Source: Enterobacter sp. JUb54
GTDB lineage: Bacteria > Pseudomonadota > Gammaproteobacteria > Enterobacterales > Enterobacteriaceae
NCBI RefSeq assembly: GCF_014298075.1
Contig: NZ_CP060418.1
Location: 1,984,001 to 2,048,000 of the forward strand
DNA: 64,000 nucleotides
Direction of reading: 5' to 3'
The translations under genes and the position numbers were made by a program. This document shows positions 47,047 to 56,192 of the stretch, piece by piece. Numbering within the stretch: the stretch's first letter is position 1; every line of letters starts with the position of its first letter. The notes under the pieces were generated by a model. The model made no database searches. It was given only the letters and a program-made list of their open reading frames with translations, and had not been told where the DNA came from.

Positions 47047-47082
47047 TTGACCGTTTTAGCGCAACTCCCTATAGTAGCGCCC
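47047..47082 (+). promoter_or_regulatory. Promoter of the second tRNA-Ser
   Basis: TTGACC (47047-47052), a 17-base spacer and TATAGT (47070-47075) are followed by AGCGCCC, the same discriminator as at the first locus. It is a strong stable-RNA promoter. Confidence 0.85.
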
Positions 47083-47116
47083 CGTTGCCCACCCAAGGTG
47101 AGCAGCGAAACAATAT

Positions 47117-47204
47117 GGTGAGGTGTCCGAGTGGCTGAAGGAGCACGCCTGGAAAGTGTGTATACGGCAACGTATCGGGGGTTCGAATCCCCCCCTCACC
47201 GCCA
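47117..47204 (+). tRNA. tRNA-Ser (anticodon GGA), copy 2
   Basis: An 88-base tRNA identical by eye to the copy at 41730, with the same GGA anticodon and encoded CCA. It lies in the same orientation, 5387 bases downstream. The upstream 30 bases differ except for CAATAT, so each copy has its own promoter region. Confidence 0.97.
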
Positions 47205-47217
47205 TATTTTAAGAAGA

Positions 47218-47245
47218 GCTCGTACGAAAGTACGGGCTTTTTTTT
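47218..47245 (+). terminator. Terminator after tRNA-Ser copy 2
   Basis: The stem GCTCGTAC/GTACGGGC with loop GAAA is followed by eight T, 13 bases after the tRNA. Confidence 0.9.
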
Positions 47246-47476
47246 CGCATGTTGCACCCCACCAGGGGGGGATGAGAAGCCCCGACCGGGGTTCGACAAC
47301 TGGCATCAGCCAGTTGGACAGACCGCGAGCCTGTGAGCGGGCTGCCCGCACAAAAATGCCGGGAGCATTTTTGAACAACGCCTGCGTTGGCCCCGAAGGG
47401 GCGAGGCCCAGGGATGGGCCGAGTAACGGCGAGCGAAGCGAGTCAATCCCCCCCTCACCGCCATATTTTAAGAAGA

Positions 47477-47504
47477 GCCCGTACGCAAGTACGGGCTTTT
47501 TTTT
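47477..47504 (+). terminator. Second terminator copy in locus B
   Basis: GCCCGTAC-GCAA-GTACGGGC is a perfect 8-bp stem followed by eight T. It is the best-preserved hairpin of the family and would catch transcripts that pass the first terminator. Confidence 0.85.
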
Positions 47505-47690
47505 CGCATGTTGCACCCCACCAGGGGGGATGAGAAGCCCCGACCGGGGTTCGACAACTGGCGTCAGCCAGTTGGACAGACCGCGAGCCTGTGAGCGGGC
47601 TGCCCATAGGGCGAGCGAAGCGAGTCAATCCCCCCCTCACCGCCATATTTTAAGAAGAGCTCGTACGCAGTCACGGGCTTTTTTTCGCAT

Positions 47691-47882
47691 GTTGCACCAG
47701 TCATTCTGTCAGCATGGTGAGCGTTTCTCCCGGGGTCGGCATAAATGCCTCGCCCGGGCTACTAACACCAGTTGGACAGACTGTACGCCACGCCCGGGCT
47801 ACCTTCGCTGTTGCACCAGTCATCCTGTCAGCACGGTGCGCGTTTCTCCCGGGGTCGGCATAAATGCCTCGCCCGGGCTACC
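47691..47882. repeat. Pair of palindromic CCCGGG repeats, locus B
   Basis: Two copies beginning GTTGCACCAGTCAT (at 47691 and 47810, period 119), each with CTCCCGGGGTCGGCATAAAT and ending in GCCCGGGCTAC. They correspond to the pair at 42121-42313 with scattered differences. The rest of the gap to 48175 holds no credible gene. Confidence 0.8.
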
Positions 47883-48175
47883 AACACCAGTTGGACAGAC
47901 CGGATGCCTCGTCCGGGTGACCAGCAGCCCCAGCCCCGCGAAGCAAAAATCCGACAATCGCCGTTTTTTATCGTCAGCATATTACGTCATCGCTATTTAC
48001 CCATTAAGCATGACCACTAATACTTAAAACAAAAACCCAGTCATTTACTCCATCGTAACCATAAAAACATAAAGTTAATGCCATCCACACCGCCCGCAAC
48101 GCCCCCTTTGCCGTGTAGATCGCATTCGTTGACAAATCTATACTTGCCGCCAAATTGACTGCCAAAGGCCTGAAC

Positions 48176-49417
48176 ATGACGTTCTCTTCTCCACAAACTA
48201 AACGCGGCGTTACCCCGGCAAAAGCCATGGTCGCCGCCATCAGCGGCTATGCAATGGACGGCTTTGATCTGCTGATCCTCGGCTTTATGTTACCGGCCAT
48301 CAGCGTTTCACTCGCCCTCAGTACCTCGCAGGCCGGCTCCCTGGTGACCTGGACGCTGATCGGGGCGGTGCTGGGCGGGATTATCTTCGGCCACCTGAGC
48401 GATCGTCTCGGCCGTATTCGCGTCCTGACTTTCACCATTCTGATGTTCTCGGTCTTTACCGGCCTGTGCGCCGTCGCCCAGGGCTACTGGGATCTGCTGG
48501 CCTATCGCACGCTGGCGGGAATGGGGTTAGGCGGTGAATTCGGCATTGGCATGGCGCTGATCGCCGAAGTCTGGCCGGCACACAAACGCAACCGGGCGTC
48601 TGCCTGGGTGGGCATCGGCTGGCAATTGGGCGTTCTGCTGGCCGCCTTTATCACCCCGCTGCTGCTGGATATTATCGGCTGGCGCGGGATGTTCCTCGTC
48701 GGCCTGCTGCCGGCGCTGGTGTCATTTGCCATCCGCCGCGGCATGGGCGAACCGGATGCGTTTACCAAAGATATCGATACCACCCAGCAGCTCTCATTCT
48801 CGTCGCGAATCAAAATGTTGTTCTCCGATCGCGCCACCTCGAAGGCCAGTCTCGGCATCTTTATTCTGTGCTCGGTACAGAATTTTGGTTACTACGGCCT
48901 GATGATCTGGATGCCGAGCTATCTGTCGTCGAACTTTGGTTTTTCGCTGACCAAATCGGGCGTTTGGACCGCCGTCACCGTGGTAGGGATGACCTTCGGC
49001 ATCTGGTTGTTTGGCGTGCTGGCGGACCGTTTCGCACGCTGGAAAATCTTCCTGATTTATCAGGCCGGTGCGGTCGTGATGGTGATTATCTACGCCCAAC
49101 TGCGTGACCCTACCGTTATGCTGTTTACCGGGGCGTTAATGGGTATGTTCGTCAACGGGATGATCGGCGGTTACGGCGCGCTGATCTCGGATACCTACCC
49201 GCTGCAGGTCCGCGCAACGGCGCAGAACGTCCTGTTTAACCTCGGTCGGGGCGTCGGTGGCTTTGGTCCTCTGGTGATCGGTCTGTTCGTCAGCCACTGG
49301 TCATTTACCGCCGCCATCACCCTGCTGGCCCTGCTGTACCTGCTGGATATTTTCGCCACTCTGTTCCTGTTGCCGAAAAGCCAGGGGAATGACGATGCGC
49401 TGGGCGCCATTGGCTAA
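48176..49417 (+). CDS. MFS transporter, aromatic-acid/H+ symporter-like
   Basis: A 413-residue major facilitator with about 12 membrane segments. GYAMDGFDLLILGFMLPAIS in helix 1, HLSDRLGRIRVL after helix 2 and GMGLGGEFGIGMALIAEVWP in helix 4 are typical of the AAHS/metabolite:H+ symporter group. The ATG at 48176 is chosen over an upstream in-frame TTG because AAAGG lies seven bases before it. The substrate is not evident. It lies between the tRNA repeats and phoH. Confidence 0.88.
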   Translation: MTFSSPQTKRGVTPAKAMVAAISGYAMDGFDLLILGFMLPAISVSLALSTSQAGSLVTWTLIGAVLGGIIFGHLSDRLGRIRVLTFTILMFSVFTGLCAVAQGYWDLLAYRTLAGMGLGGEFGIGMALIAEVWPAHKRNRASAWVGIGWQLGVLLAAFITPLLLDIIGWRGMFLVGLLPALVSFAIRRGMGEPDAFTKDIDTTQQLSFSSRIKMLFSDRATSKASLGIFILCSVQNFGYYGLMIWMPSYLSSNFGFSLTKSGVWTAVTVVGMTFGIWLFGVLADRFARWKIFLIYQAGAVVMVIIYAQLRDPTVMLFTGALMGMFVNGMIGGYGALISDTYPLQVRATAQNVLFNLGRGVGGFGPLVIGLFVSHWSFTAAITLLALLYLLDIFATLFLLPKSQGNDDALGAIG

Positions 49418-49463
49418 CCCACGATACTGAGCAAAAGATGGTTCACGCGGACCGCAAAATAAC

Positions 49464-49487
49464 AAAGCCCGGGTTTCCCCGGGCTTT
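49464..49487. terminator. Bidirectional hairpin between MFS and phoH
   Basis: A perfect 10-bp stem AAAGCCCGGG/CCCGGGCTTT with loop TTTC lies between two convergent genes. Confidence 0.75.
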
Positions 49488-49503
49488 GCACACTAATTAG
49501 CCG

Positions 49504-50292
49504 CTAGTAGTAAGCTTTCAGCGTTCGCTGGCAGAGCATCGAACGGACGCAATCATCGGCGGTAAAGCGCACGACACCGATCATCTCGTCTTCCTCAAAA
49601 CGTGCCAGCGCATCGACCAGGCCAGACTTCACACCAGACGGTAAATCACACTGGGTAATGTCGCCATTGACGATGACCGTGACGTTCTCCCCGAGGCGGG
49701 TCAAAAACATTTTCATTTGCGCAGCCGTCACGTTCTGGGCCTCGTCCAGAATCACCACGGCATTTTCAAATGTACGTCCGCGCATATAGGCGAACGGCGC
49801 GATTTCCACCTTGCCAATTTCCGGTCGCAGGCAGTACTGCATAAAGGAAGCGCCCAATCTCCTGACCAGAACGTCATAAACCGGACGGAAATAGGGAGCA
49901 AACTTCTCGGCGATATCTCCCGGTAAGAAGCCGAGGTCTTCGTCGGCCTGCAGAACGGGACGGGTAACAATAATCCTGTCCACATCTTTGTGGACCAGGG
50001 CTTCGGCTGCTTTCGCGGCGCTAATCCAGGTCTTACCGCACCCGGCTTCGCCCGTGGCAAAAATCAGCTGTTTATTGTCTATGGCATTCAAATAATGCGC
50101 CTGAGCATCATTGCGTGCTTCAATTGGGGAAGTATCACGGCTATCCCGCGCCATGCCAATTGCTTCTACGCCACTCATGTGCACCAGCGATGTGACCGAT
50201 TCTTCTTCGCGTTGCTTATGACTGCGTGAATCGCGTCTCAGCACACGTTTTGCTTCACGACGAGCTTTGGTCACTGCTTTTTGTCTTCCCAT
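49504..50292 (-). CDS. phoH: PhoH-family P-loop ATPase
   Basis: Cytosolic ATP-binding protein induced by phosphate starvation in E. coli; it has been proposed to act on RNA. The 262-residue product has Walker A GEAGCGKT, Walker B VVILDEAQN and the PhoH motif VTRPVLQADEDLGFLPG. The ATG at 50292 (MGRQKAVTKARREAKRVL) has AAGGTG at good spacing. The frame stays open 117 codons further upstream to 50643, so a longer form as annotated in E. coli cannot be ruled out. Confidence 0.93.
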   Translation of the reverse strand: MGRQKAVTKARREAKRVLRRDSRSHKQREEESVTSLVHMSGVEAIGMARDSRDTSPIEARNDAQAHYLNAIDNKQLIFATGEAGCGKTWISAAKAAEALVHKDVDRIIVTRPVLQADEDLGFLPGDIAEKFAPYFRPVYDVLVRRLGASFMQYCLRPEIGKVEIAPFAYMRGRTFENAVVILDEAQNVTAAQMKMFLTRLGENVTVIVNGDITQCDLPSGVKSGLVDALARFEEDEMIGVVRFTADDCVRSMLCQRTLKAYY

Positions 50293-50643
50293 GGATAGCA
50301 CCTTGCGTTGTTGGTTTACATCACACGCGTCACCATCGACGCGACTATGCGCACAAACGATTGAGGTTTGGCTTCCTTTTAAGCCATTGCTTGCCTGTTG
50401 AATTGACGATGAGTCACGGCTACGCGCACCGCGTACCCTGTCAGGGTTCGGATGTTCTGTCGTGGTGGAAAGGGGTGAATTTACGGTGACGAAGTCGCTG
50501 CCGGAGGTTTTCCCTCCGCGCTGAAGAGTACGGTGTGTTGTTTTGCTTTGTCCGGTACGGGACCCTACCATTCGCGATCTCCATAGTGAAACGACATCAC
50601 TGCCGGGAACTACCGCGTCTGTAATAATTACATCAAAAAACAT
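50293..50643 (-). other. Open upstream frame / long leader of phoH
   Basis: These 117 codons continue the phoH frame upstream without a stop. The encoded sequence is Ser/Arg-rich with no recognisable domain (MFFDVIITDAVVPGSDVV, then low-complexity), and the good ribosome site lies at the internal start. It may be a long 5' leader or an N-terminal extension. Confidence 0.45.
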
Positions 50644-50775
50644 CTAAGATGCAACTATTTTTTTACACAAACGCAACAGTAATTCCCCAAACAGCTGAAG
50701 AGAGTTTCCGTCATTTAGATTACAGAAAAATAACACAAGGCAGGAAATACAAAAAAAGAATGGAAAAACAGCAGA

Positions 50776-50798
50776 AAACGCCCTGCCCCTACGGGCAG
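50776..50798 (-). terminator. Terminator after efeB
   Basis: A short stem CTGCCC/GGGCAG with loop CTAC is followed on the minus strand by GCGTTTTC. It lies just beyond the efeB stop at 50804. Confidence 0.6.
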
Positions 50799-50803
50799 AG
50801 CGA

Positions 50804-52087
50804 TCAGGCTTCAAGCAGAGATTGCCCCAGGTAGTGCTGGCTGTCGATAACCCCCGGCAACACAAAGAAATAGCCGCCGCCAATTGGTTTGACATACTCC
50901 TCCAGCGCCTCGCCATTCAGACGTTTTTGCACCGTCAGGAACCCCTTCTCGAGGTCGTGCTGATAGCAGACAAACAACAATCCCATATCCAGCTGACCGG
51001 AGTTGGTCACCCCTAATGAATAGCTGTAGCCACGGCGCATCATCAGGCTCGACTGCGTTTGCGGCGTGCGCGGATTTGCCAGTCGAATATGGCTATCCAG
51101 GGCGATAGTATCGCCGTTCGGATCTTTACTGTAATCAGGTACATCGTGCTCGTGCTGCATCCCCAGCGGCGCGCCGCTGTGCTTGTCCCGGCCGAAAATG
51201 GTCTGCTGCTCCTTCAGCGGAGTACGATCCCAGAACTCCACATGGAACTGGATGATACGCGCCGCCTGATAGCTGCCGCCGGTGGCCCACACGGGCTCAC
51301 CCTGGCCGGCGGTGACCCACACCACTTCATCCATCAGCGCCTTATCGGTGCTGACCGGGTTTGCGGTGCCGTCCTTAAAGCCCAGCAGGTTTACCGGCGT
51401 CTCTTTGCCTTTACTCTGCGCGGCGCTACTGGAGATAAACCCTTCACGCTTCCAGCGCACGCTCAGCAGATCCGGGGTGTGCTTAATCACATCGCGCAGC
51501 GCGTGGATCACCGTATCCTGAGTATTGGCACAGATTTGCAGCAGCAGATCGCCATGACAGAGCGCGGCGTCCAGCGAATCGTTGGGGAAACGCGTCATCG
51601 GTTGCAGCTTTTTCGGCGCGTGGTTCGCCAGCCCGTAACGCTGGTCAAACAGCGAATGGCCCAGCGACACGGTCACCGTCAGGTTGTCCGGCGAGATCCA
51701 CGGTCCGAGGATCCCCGAGTCCATCGGCGGCAGACGCGGATTCGGCGTATCCGGCGCCGGGCCACCTTTGGTCAGAAAGGCAATGCGCTGGGTCAGCAGA
51801 CGAAACAGCCGTTCAAGGTCTGCTTTATCGCTGGCCAGTACATCAAAGGCCACCAGCATCATCGAGGCCTGCTGCGGCGTCAGTACGCCCGCCTGGTGCT
51901 GCCCGTAAAAAGGCTGCACCTCGGCCCGTGCGTCAGGAGAGAGCACGCCCGGCGCGCTGCCTCCCTTCGCCGCGTGCGCCACCGGACAGCCGCCGGCAAT
52001 GGCCAGCGCGCCACCCAGCGCGCCGATCCCTTTTAATAATTGACGACGTGAAGGTTCATCCACGTCGAATTGCTTCTGTTCTGCCAT
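50804..52087 (-). CDS. efeB: Deferrochelatase/peroxidase EfeB (DyP type)
   Basis: Periplasmic haem-containing DyP peroxidase of the EfeUOB ferrous iron system. The 427-residue precursor has a Tat signal with the twin-arginine motif SRRQLLKG, a hydrophobic stretch and AHA cleavage site. The DyP motif GFKDGTAN and the haem-ligand region ([10 protein letters not shown]) are present. The start at 52087 lies 4 bases after the efeO stop; a GTG nine codons earlier would overlap efeO. Confidence 0.95.
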   Translation of the reverse strand: MAEQKQFDVDEPSRRQLLKGIGALGGALAIAGGCPVAHAAKGGSAPGVLSPDARAEVQPFYGQHQAGVLTPQQASMMLVAFDVLASDKADLERLFRLLTQRIAFLTKGGPAPDTPNPRLPPMDSGILGPWISPDNLTVTVSLGHSLFDQRYGLANHAPKKLQPMTRFPNDSLDAALCHGDLLLQICANTQDTVIHALRDVIKHTPDLLSVRWKREGFISSSAAQSKGKETPVNLLGFKDGTANPVSTDKALMDEVVWVTAGQGEPVWATGGSYQAARIIQFHVEFWDRTPLKEQQTIFGRDKHSGAPLGMQHEHDVPDYSKDPNGDTIALDSHIRLANPRTPQTQSSLMMRRGYSYSLGVTNSGQLDMGLLFVCYQHDLEKGFLTVQKRLNGEALEEYVKPIGGGYFFVLPGVIDSQHYLGQSLLEA

Positions 52088-52091
52088 CGAC

Positions 52092-53216
52092 TTAGTCCAG
52101 ACCGAGGATCCCACGCAGCTGCGCCAGATCTTCCGCCAGAGTGGTAATCGGCCCTTTCAGCGCATTACGGTCCGCATCGGTCAGCTTGTCATAGGTTTCG
52201 AAGCCGTCTTTGGTGCGGTATTTGCTGAGAATGCCGTCAACTTTCTTGAAGTTAGCATCAATTTTCGCCAGCAGCGTACTGTTCTCTTTTTGCAGCTGCG
52301 GACGCAGCAGGTCAACAATCTTCTGCGCGCCGTCGATGTTGGCCTGGAAGTCCCACAGGTCAGTGTGGCTGTAGCGATCTTCTTCCCCGCTGATTTTGCT
52401 GGCCGCCACTTCTTCGATCAGGCCAGCCGCGCCGCCCACCACTTTAGACGGCGGGAACGCCAGCTCGCTGATGCGTTTTTGCAGCTCCAGCACGTCGTCG
52501 TTCAGCTGGGTGGCATACTGCTCCATCCCTTTGACGCTGTTGTCGCCAAACAGGGCTTTTTCCAGACGGTGGAAGCCGGTAAATTTCGGGTCTTCCGCCT
52601 TCTTCTCATAATCGTCTTCACGGGCATCAATGCTGCCGTCAAGGTCGGAGAACAGCTCGGCGATAGGCTCGATGCGCTCATAATGCTGACGCGTCGGCGC
52701 ATACAGTGCTTTGGCTTTTTCGATATCGCCCGCTTTCACTGCATCGGTAAAGGCTTTGGTGCCGCTGACCAGCGCAGCGGTTTCGGCGGTGACATAGGCT
52801 TTATAGGCGGTGATCGCCTCGCCCAGGCTCAGGACCGCATCGGCTTTAGCCGCGTCTTTGGTGGCCTCGCCGGTAACAATCAGCTTGCCTTTCGGGTTTG
52901 TCAGCAGGCCGCAGGTCATGTCATATTCGCCCGGCTGCAGGTTCGCCGTCAGCTTTTGGGTGAAGCCCGGCGCAATATTCTCGCGCTCTTCCACCACCAT
53001 CACGCCCTTGAGGATCTCCCACTCCAGCGCTTTCTGGCTGTGGTTCTGAATAATGAACTGTGTTTTACCCGCTTTCACGGTCACGTTCATTGGCTCACAC
53101 TGTTTATCATTAACGGTGACTTTTACCTGCGGGATATCCGCAGCCTGAGCGTAAAAGGCAGAGCTGAACAACGCTGCGACGGCAAGCTGCAGCGCACTAC
53201 GGCGAAAATGAATCAT
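52092..53216 (-). CDS. efeO: Iron uptake protein EfeO
   Basis: Periplasmic component of EfeUOB. The 374-residue precursor has a Sec signal ending in FYAQA before ADIPQVKV, an N-terminal cupredoxin-like domain ([27 protein letters not shown]) and a C-terminal M75 imelysin-like domain with HxxE ([13 protein letters not shown]). The ATG at 53216 is favoured because AAAGGG lies nine bases upstream. It sits between efeU and efeB. Confidence 0.95.
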   Translation of the reverse strand: MIHFRRSALQLAVAALFSSAFYAQAADIPQVKVTVNDKQCEPMNVTVKAGKTQFIIQNHSQKALEWEILKGVMVVEERENIAPGFTQKLTANLQPGEYDMTCGLLTNPKGKLIVTGEATKDAAKADAVLSLGEAITAYKAYVTAETAALVSGTKAFTDAVKAGDIEKAKALYAPTRQHYERIEPIAELFSDLDGSIDAREDDYEKKAEDPKFTGFHRLEKALFGDNSVKGMEQYATQLNDDVLELQKRISELAFPPSKVVGGAAGLIEEVAASKISGEEDRYSHTDLWDFQANIDGAQKIVDLLRPQLQKENSTLLAKIDANFKKVDGILSKYRTKDGFETYDKLTDADRNALKGPITTLAEDLAQLRGILGLD

Positions 53217-53266
53217 GATGATCATCCCTTTCGGTAAGTAGGTGTAACCCAATATCCTGCGGAGCT

Positions 53267-54106
53267 CTATTTTAGGGGAGCCGTGCGCGAGGTTGCTGTA
53301 TTGCTACGCGGCGGCAGGGCAAACAGCACCAACGCCGGAATCAAATAGATAAAGTACACAGCCACTTCGCTGACGGTCGGCGTCTCCTGGTATCCGAAGA
53401 TCCCTTCGAGCAGCGTCCCGAACAGGGTGTGCGTTGACAGCACGCCGCTCAGATCGAACGCGACGTCCTGGAAATGGTTCCACAGCCCGGCTTCATGGAA
53501 GGCGCGAATCGCCCCGGCAGCCAGACCCGCCGCCACCAGCAGAATAAACAGGCTGGTCCACTTGAAGAACGCGCCGAGATTCAGGCGAATGCCGCCCCAG
53601 TACAGCAGGAAACCAAGGACAATGGCGGTCGCCAGTCCGAGCATCGCGCCGATCGGCGGCCAGATCCCGACATCCTGCTGAAAGGCTGCCAGCAGGAAGA
53701 ACACCGACTCCAGCCCTTCCCGCGCTACGGCGAAAAAGACCATCATGACCAGCGCCCAGCCGTGGTTATTGCCGCGCTGCAGCGCGTTATCCACCGCCTG
53801 TTCCAGCTGTTGCTTAACGTTGCGCGACACCTTGCGCATCCAGAACACCATCCAGGTCAGGATGCACACCGCCACCAGCGCGACGATGCCTTCGAACAGC
53901 TCCTGTTCACGCTGCGGAAATTCACCGGTGGTTTCGTTGATAAAGATGCCGAGGCCCAGACAGAGTGCTGCGGCGAGGATAACGCCGATCCACATCACGC
54001 CAATCCAGTTGCCGCGCTGGGTGCGTTTGAGATAGCTGGCAATCAGGCTGACAATCAGCGCTGCTTCCAGCCCTTCGCGTAACATAATGAGAAATGGGAC
54101 AAACAT
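53267..54106 (-). CDS. efeU: Ferrous/ferric iron permease EfeU, intact
   Basis: Inner-membrane iron permease of the OFeT/Ftr1 family. The 279-residue protein has about seven membrane segments and both REXXE motifs, [11 protein letters not shown] in helix 1 and [11 protein letters not shown] in helix 4, which bind iron. The reading frame is complete, unlike E. coli K-12 where it is broken by a frameshift. It is the first gene of efeUOB and has a Fur box upstream. Confidence 0.96.
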   Translation of the reverse strand: MFVPFLIMLREGLEAALIVSLIASYLKRTQRGNWIGVMWIGVILAAALCLGLGIFINETTGEFPQREQELFEGIVALVAVCILTWMVFWMRKVSRNVKQQLEQAVDNALQRGNNHGWALVMMVFFAVAREGLESVFFLLAAFQQDVGIWPPIGAMLGLATAIVLGFLLYWGGIRLNLGAFFKWTSLFILLVAAGLAAGAIRAFHEAGLWNHFQDVAFDLSGVLSTHTLFGTLLEGIFGYQETPTVSEVAVYFIYLIPALVLFALPPRSNTATSRTAPLK

Positions 54107-54163
54107 GCCGACACCTTAAATGTGAATCGCCGTCAGTGGATGCAAAGATAGGTAAATATTTCT

Positions 54164-54182
54164 GATAGTGATTATCATTACA
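54164..54182. promoter_or_regulatory. Fur box of efeUOB
   Basis: GATAGTGATTATCATTACA matches the 19-base Fur consensus at 15 positions and lies 58 bases before the efeU start. It predicts iron repression of the operon. Confidence 0.85.
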
Positions 54183-54369
54183 ATAAGCAGAAACACAAGC
54201 GAAATGTAGAGCGAATGGTATCGAGTTGTAAATTAATCGCTACAAAATAATTACTTATGGGATTATTTGTCTGCGCCGACAACATACCATCGTCACGGTG
54301 GATTTTTCCGCTTAGATATTTACCGGGCGTAACGGCTGTGGCTAAATAGCGGCCTTATTGACCTGCGAA

Positions 54370-55563
54370 ATGAATAACATGACACAATTTTTGCACTTCC
54401 TGCTGGCGCTGGTGGTTATCCTTGGCCTTGCCTGGCTGGTCAGCTATGACCGACAAAAAATCCGCATCCGCTATATTATCCAGTTAATTATCATTGAAAT
54501 TGCCCTGGCATTCTTTTTCCTCCACGCCGAAAGCGGCCTGTGGATAGTGAAAAATATCTCCAGCTTCTTCACCTCTTTACTCGGCTTTGCCGCCGAGGGC
54601 ACCAACTTTGTATTTGGCGGCATGAGCGAAAAAGGCATGGCCTTTATTTTCCTCGGCGTGCTGTGTCCGATTGTCTTTATTTCTGCGCTGATCGGTATCC
54701 TCCAGCACTGGCGCATCCTGCCAATCTTTATTCGCCTGATTGGCACCCTGCTGTCGAAAGTTAACGGCATGGGGAAACTCGAATCCTTTAACGCCGTCAG
54801 CTCGCTGATCCTCGGGCAGTCCGAGAATTTCATCGCCTACAAAGGCGTGCTGGGCGACCTCTCCTCGCGCCGCTTGTTCACCATGGCCGCCACCGCGATG
54901 TCGACAGTGTCGCTTTCCATCGTCGGCGCGTATATGAGCATGCTCGATGCGAAATATGTGGTCGCCGCGCTGATCCTGAATATGTTCAGCACCTTTATTG
55001 TGCTGTCGATTATTAACCCGACGCGTCCGGGCAGCGAAGAAGAAATTAAGCTCGAGAAGCTGCACGAATCGCAAAGCTTCTTTGAAATGCTCGGGGAATA
55101 TATTCTCGCCGGCTTCAAAGTGGCGATGATTATTCTGGCCATGCTGATTGGCTTTATTGCCATCATCAGCGCCATTAATGCCCTGTTTGCCACGCTGTTT
55201 GGTCTTAGCTTCCAGCAGATCCTCGGCTATGTCTTTTATCCGCTGGCCTGGCTTATCGGTATTCCGCTGAGCGATGCGCTGAACGCCGGCAGTATTATGG
55301 CAACCAAACTGGTGGCCAATGAGTTCGTGGCAATGATTGAGCTACAAAAAATTGCCGCCAGCATGACGCCGCGCGGGCTGGGGATCCTTTCGGTGTTCCT
55401 GGTCTCGTTCGCCAACTTTGCCTCCATTGGCATCATTGCCGGCGCCATTAAAGGGCTGAACGAGCAGCAAGGGAATATTGTTTCCCGCTTCGGCCTGCGT
55501 CTGGTGTACGGCGCTACTCTGGTGAGCCTGCTGTCCGCCAGCTTTGCCGGACTGGTGCTGTAA
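54370..55563 (+). CDS. NupC/CNT-family nucleoside transporter
   Basis: A 397-residue concentrative nucleoside transporter, H+-coupled in relatives. The N-terminal, gate and C-terminal CNT domains are visible: [30 protein letters not shown], quoted in part as [35 protein letters not shown], and [13 protein letters not shown] with [18 protein letters not shown]. The start may be 54370 or 54379; neither has a clear ribosome site. It stands between efeU and putP, which are adjacent in E. coli. Confidence 0.9.
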   Translation: MNNMTQFLHFLLALVVILGLAWLVSYDRQKIRIRYIIQLIIIEIALAFFFLHAESGLWIVKNISSFFTSLLGFAAEGTNFVFGGMSEKGMAFIFLGVLCPIVFISALIGILQHWRILPIFIRLIGTLLSKVNGMGKLESFNAVSSLILGQSENFIAYKGVLGDLSSRRLFTMAATAMSTVSLSIVGAYMSMLDAKYVVAALILNMFSTFIVLSIINPTRPGSEEEIKLEKLHESQSFFEMLGEYILAGFKVAMIILAMLIGFIAIISAINALFATLFGLSFQQILGYVFYPLAWLIGIPLSDALNAGSIMATKLVANEFVAMIELQKIAASMTPRGLGILSVFLVSFANFASIGIIAGAIKGLNEQQGNIVSRFGLRLVYGATLVSLLSASFAGLVL

Positions 55564-55575
55564 GTACCTGAACTA

Positions 55576-55607
55576 TCCCGGCTAAGCGCAACGCCAGCCG
55601 GGATTTT
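55576..55607 (+). terminator. Terminator after the nucleoside transporter
   Basis: An 8-bp stem TCCCGGCT/AGCCGGGA (55576-55583 with 55596-55603) is followed by TTTT. Confidence 0.7.
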
Positions 55608-55618
55608 CCCTCACAGTA

Positions 55619-56053
55619 TCAGAAGTGAACGCAGACCGGCTGGTCGACCCGCATCACCGACTCCTGAGCAAAGCGTGATTTATAGAGGTTACGCAGCGCT
55701 TCAATCCCCTCTTCGCTCTTGCCGTCTTTACCGTGAATCAGCATCAGCGCTTTACTCTGCTCGCGGGCCACGCTGCCGTCATTGCCCAGCCACTGGCCAC
55801 GGGCATCAAACACCGTTAAGCCGTCACGAAAGCGCGGCGTTACGTCCCGGTCAACAAACTGCTGCCACTCCTGGGCGGTAATATCTTTCCCCGCCGGACG
55901 ACTTAAACCGAAATAGAGCGTGGTCTGCACCATGGCATTATCCGCCGGGCAGGCCGCGCTGGCCGGAACCGGTGCACTGTTCTTCGCCGGAGCCACACAG
56001 CCGCCAAGCAGCCCTGCTATCACCAGCACCATAGCACCCTGTCTGAACGTCAT
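55619..56053 (-). CDS. DUF3574 lipoprotein
   Basis: A 144-residue predicted lipoprotein. The signal MTFRQGAMVLVIAGLLGGC has its lipobox cysteine at 19. The mature part contains TTLYFGLSRPAGKDITAQEW and fits the DUF3574 family; function unknown. The ATG at 56053 has GAGGA seven bases upstream. It lies between the CNT transporter and putP. Confidence 0.85.
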   Translation of the reverse strand: MTFRQGAMVLVIAGLLGGCVAPAKNSAPVPASAACPADNAMVQTTLYFGLSRPAGKDITAQEWQQFVDRDVTPRFRDGLTVFDARGQWLGNDGSVAREQSKALMLIHGKDGKSEEGIEALRNLYKSRFAQESVMRVDQPVCVHF

Positions 56054-56150
56054 TTTGCTATCCTCATTGTTTTTTTGTGCCACGATATCAGCGTATTTTC
56101 AGCGAATTAGCAAGAGGAAGACGCCGCTCACACCCGGGCAGCAACAGGAT

Positions 56151-56175
56151 CAAAAAAGCCCGCTGGACGCGGGCT
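56151..56175 (-). terminator. Terminator after putP
   Basis: The 7-bp stem AGCCCGC/GCGGGCT is followed on the minus strand by six T, 18 bases beyond the putP stop. Confidence 0.88.
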
Positions 56176-56192
56176 TGAAGAGAAAGCGGGGT

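Larger units (their letters stand above)
47186..47690 (+). repeat. Tandem tRNA 3'-end/terminator repeat, locus B
   Basis: The 19-base tRNA 3' end occurs three times: in the tRNA (47186-47204), at 47445-47463 (period 259) and at 47627-47645 (period 182; about 77 bases of the spacer are missing). Each is followed by a hairpin-T run: 47218-47245, 47477-47504 and a decayed one near 47659-47685. The spacer is nearly identical to that of locus A. Confidence 0.9.

Noticed and set aside
41730-47204. Integrated genomic island with integrase at tRNA-Ser
   Set aside because: tRNA 3'-end duplications fit attachment sites, but no integrase, excisionase or phage gene is present, and the repeats are tandem with terminators. 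A decayed island cannot be excluded.
47131-48027. A 298-codon frame across the second tRNA-Ser and its repeats
   Set aside because: It translates the tRNA, terminators and palindromes; the coding appearance comes from tandem repetition.
51059-52036. A 325-codon frame antisense to efeB
   Set aside because: Arg/His-rich shadow of a clear DyP peroxidase gene.
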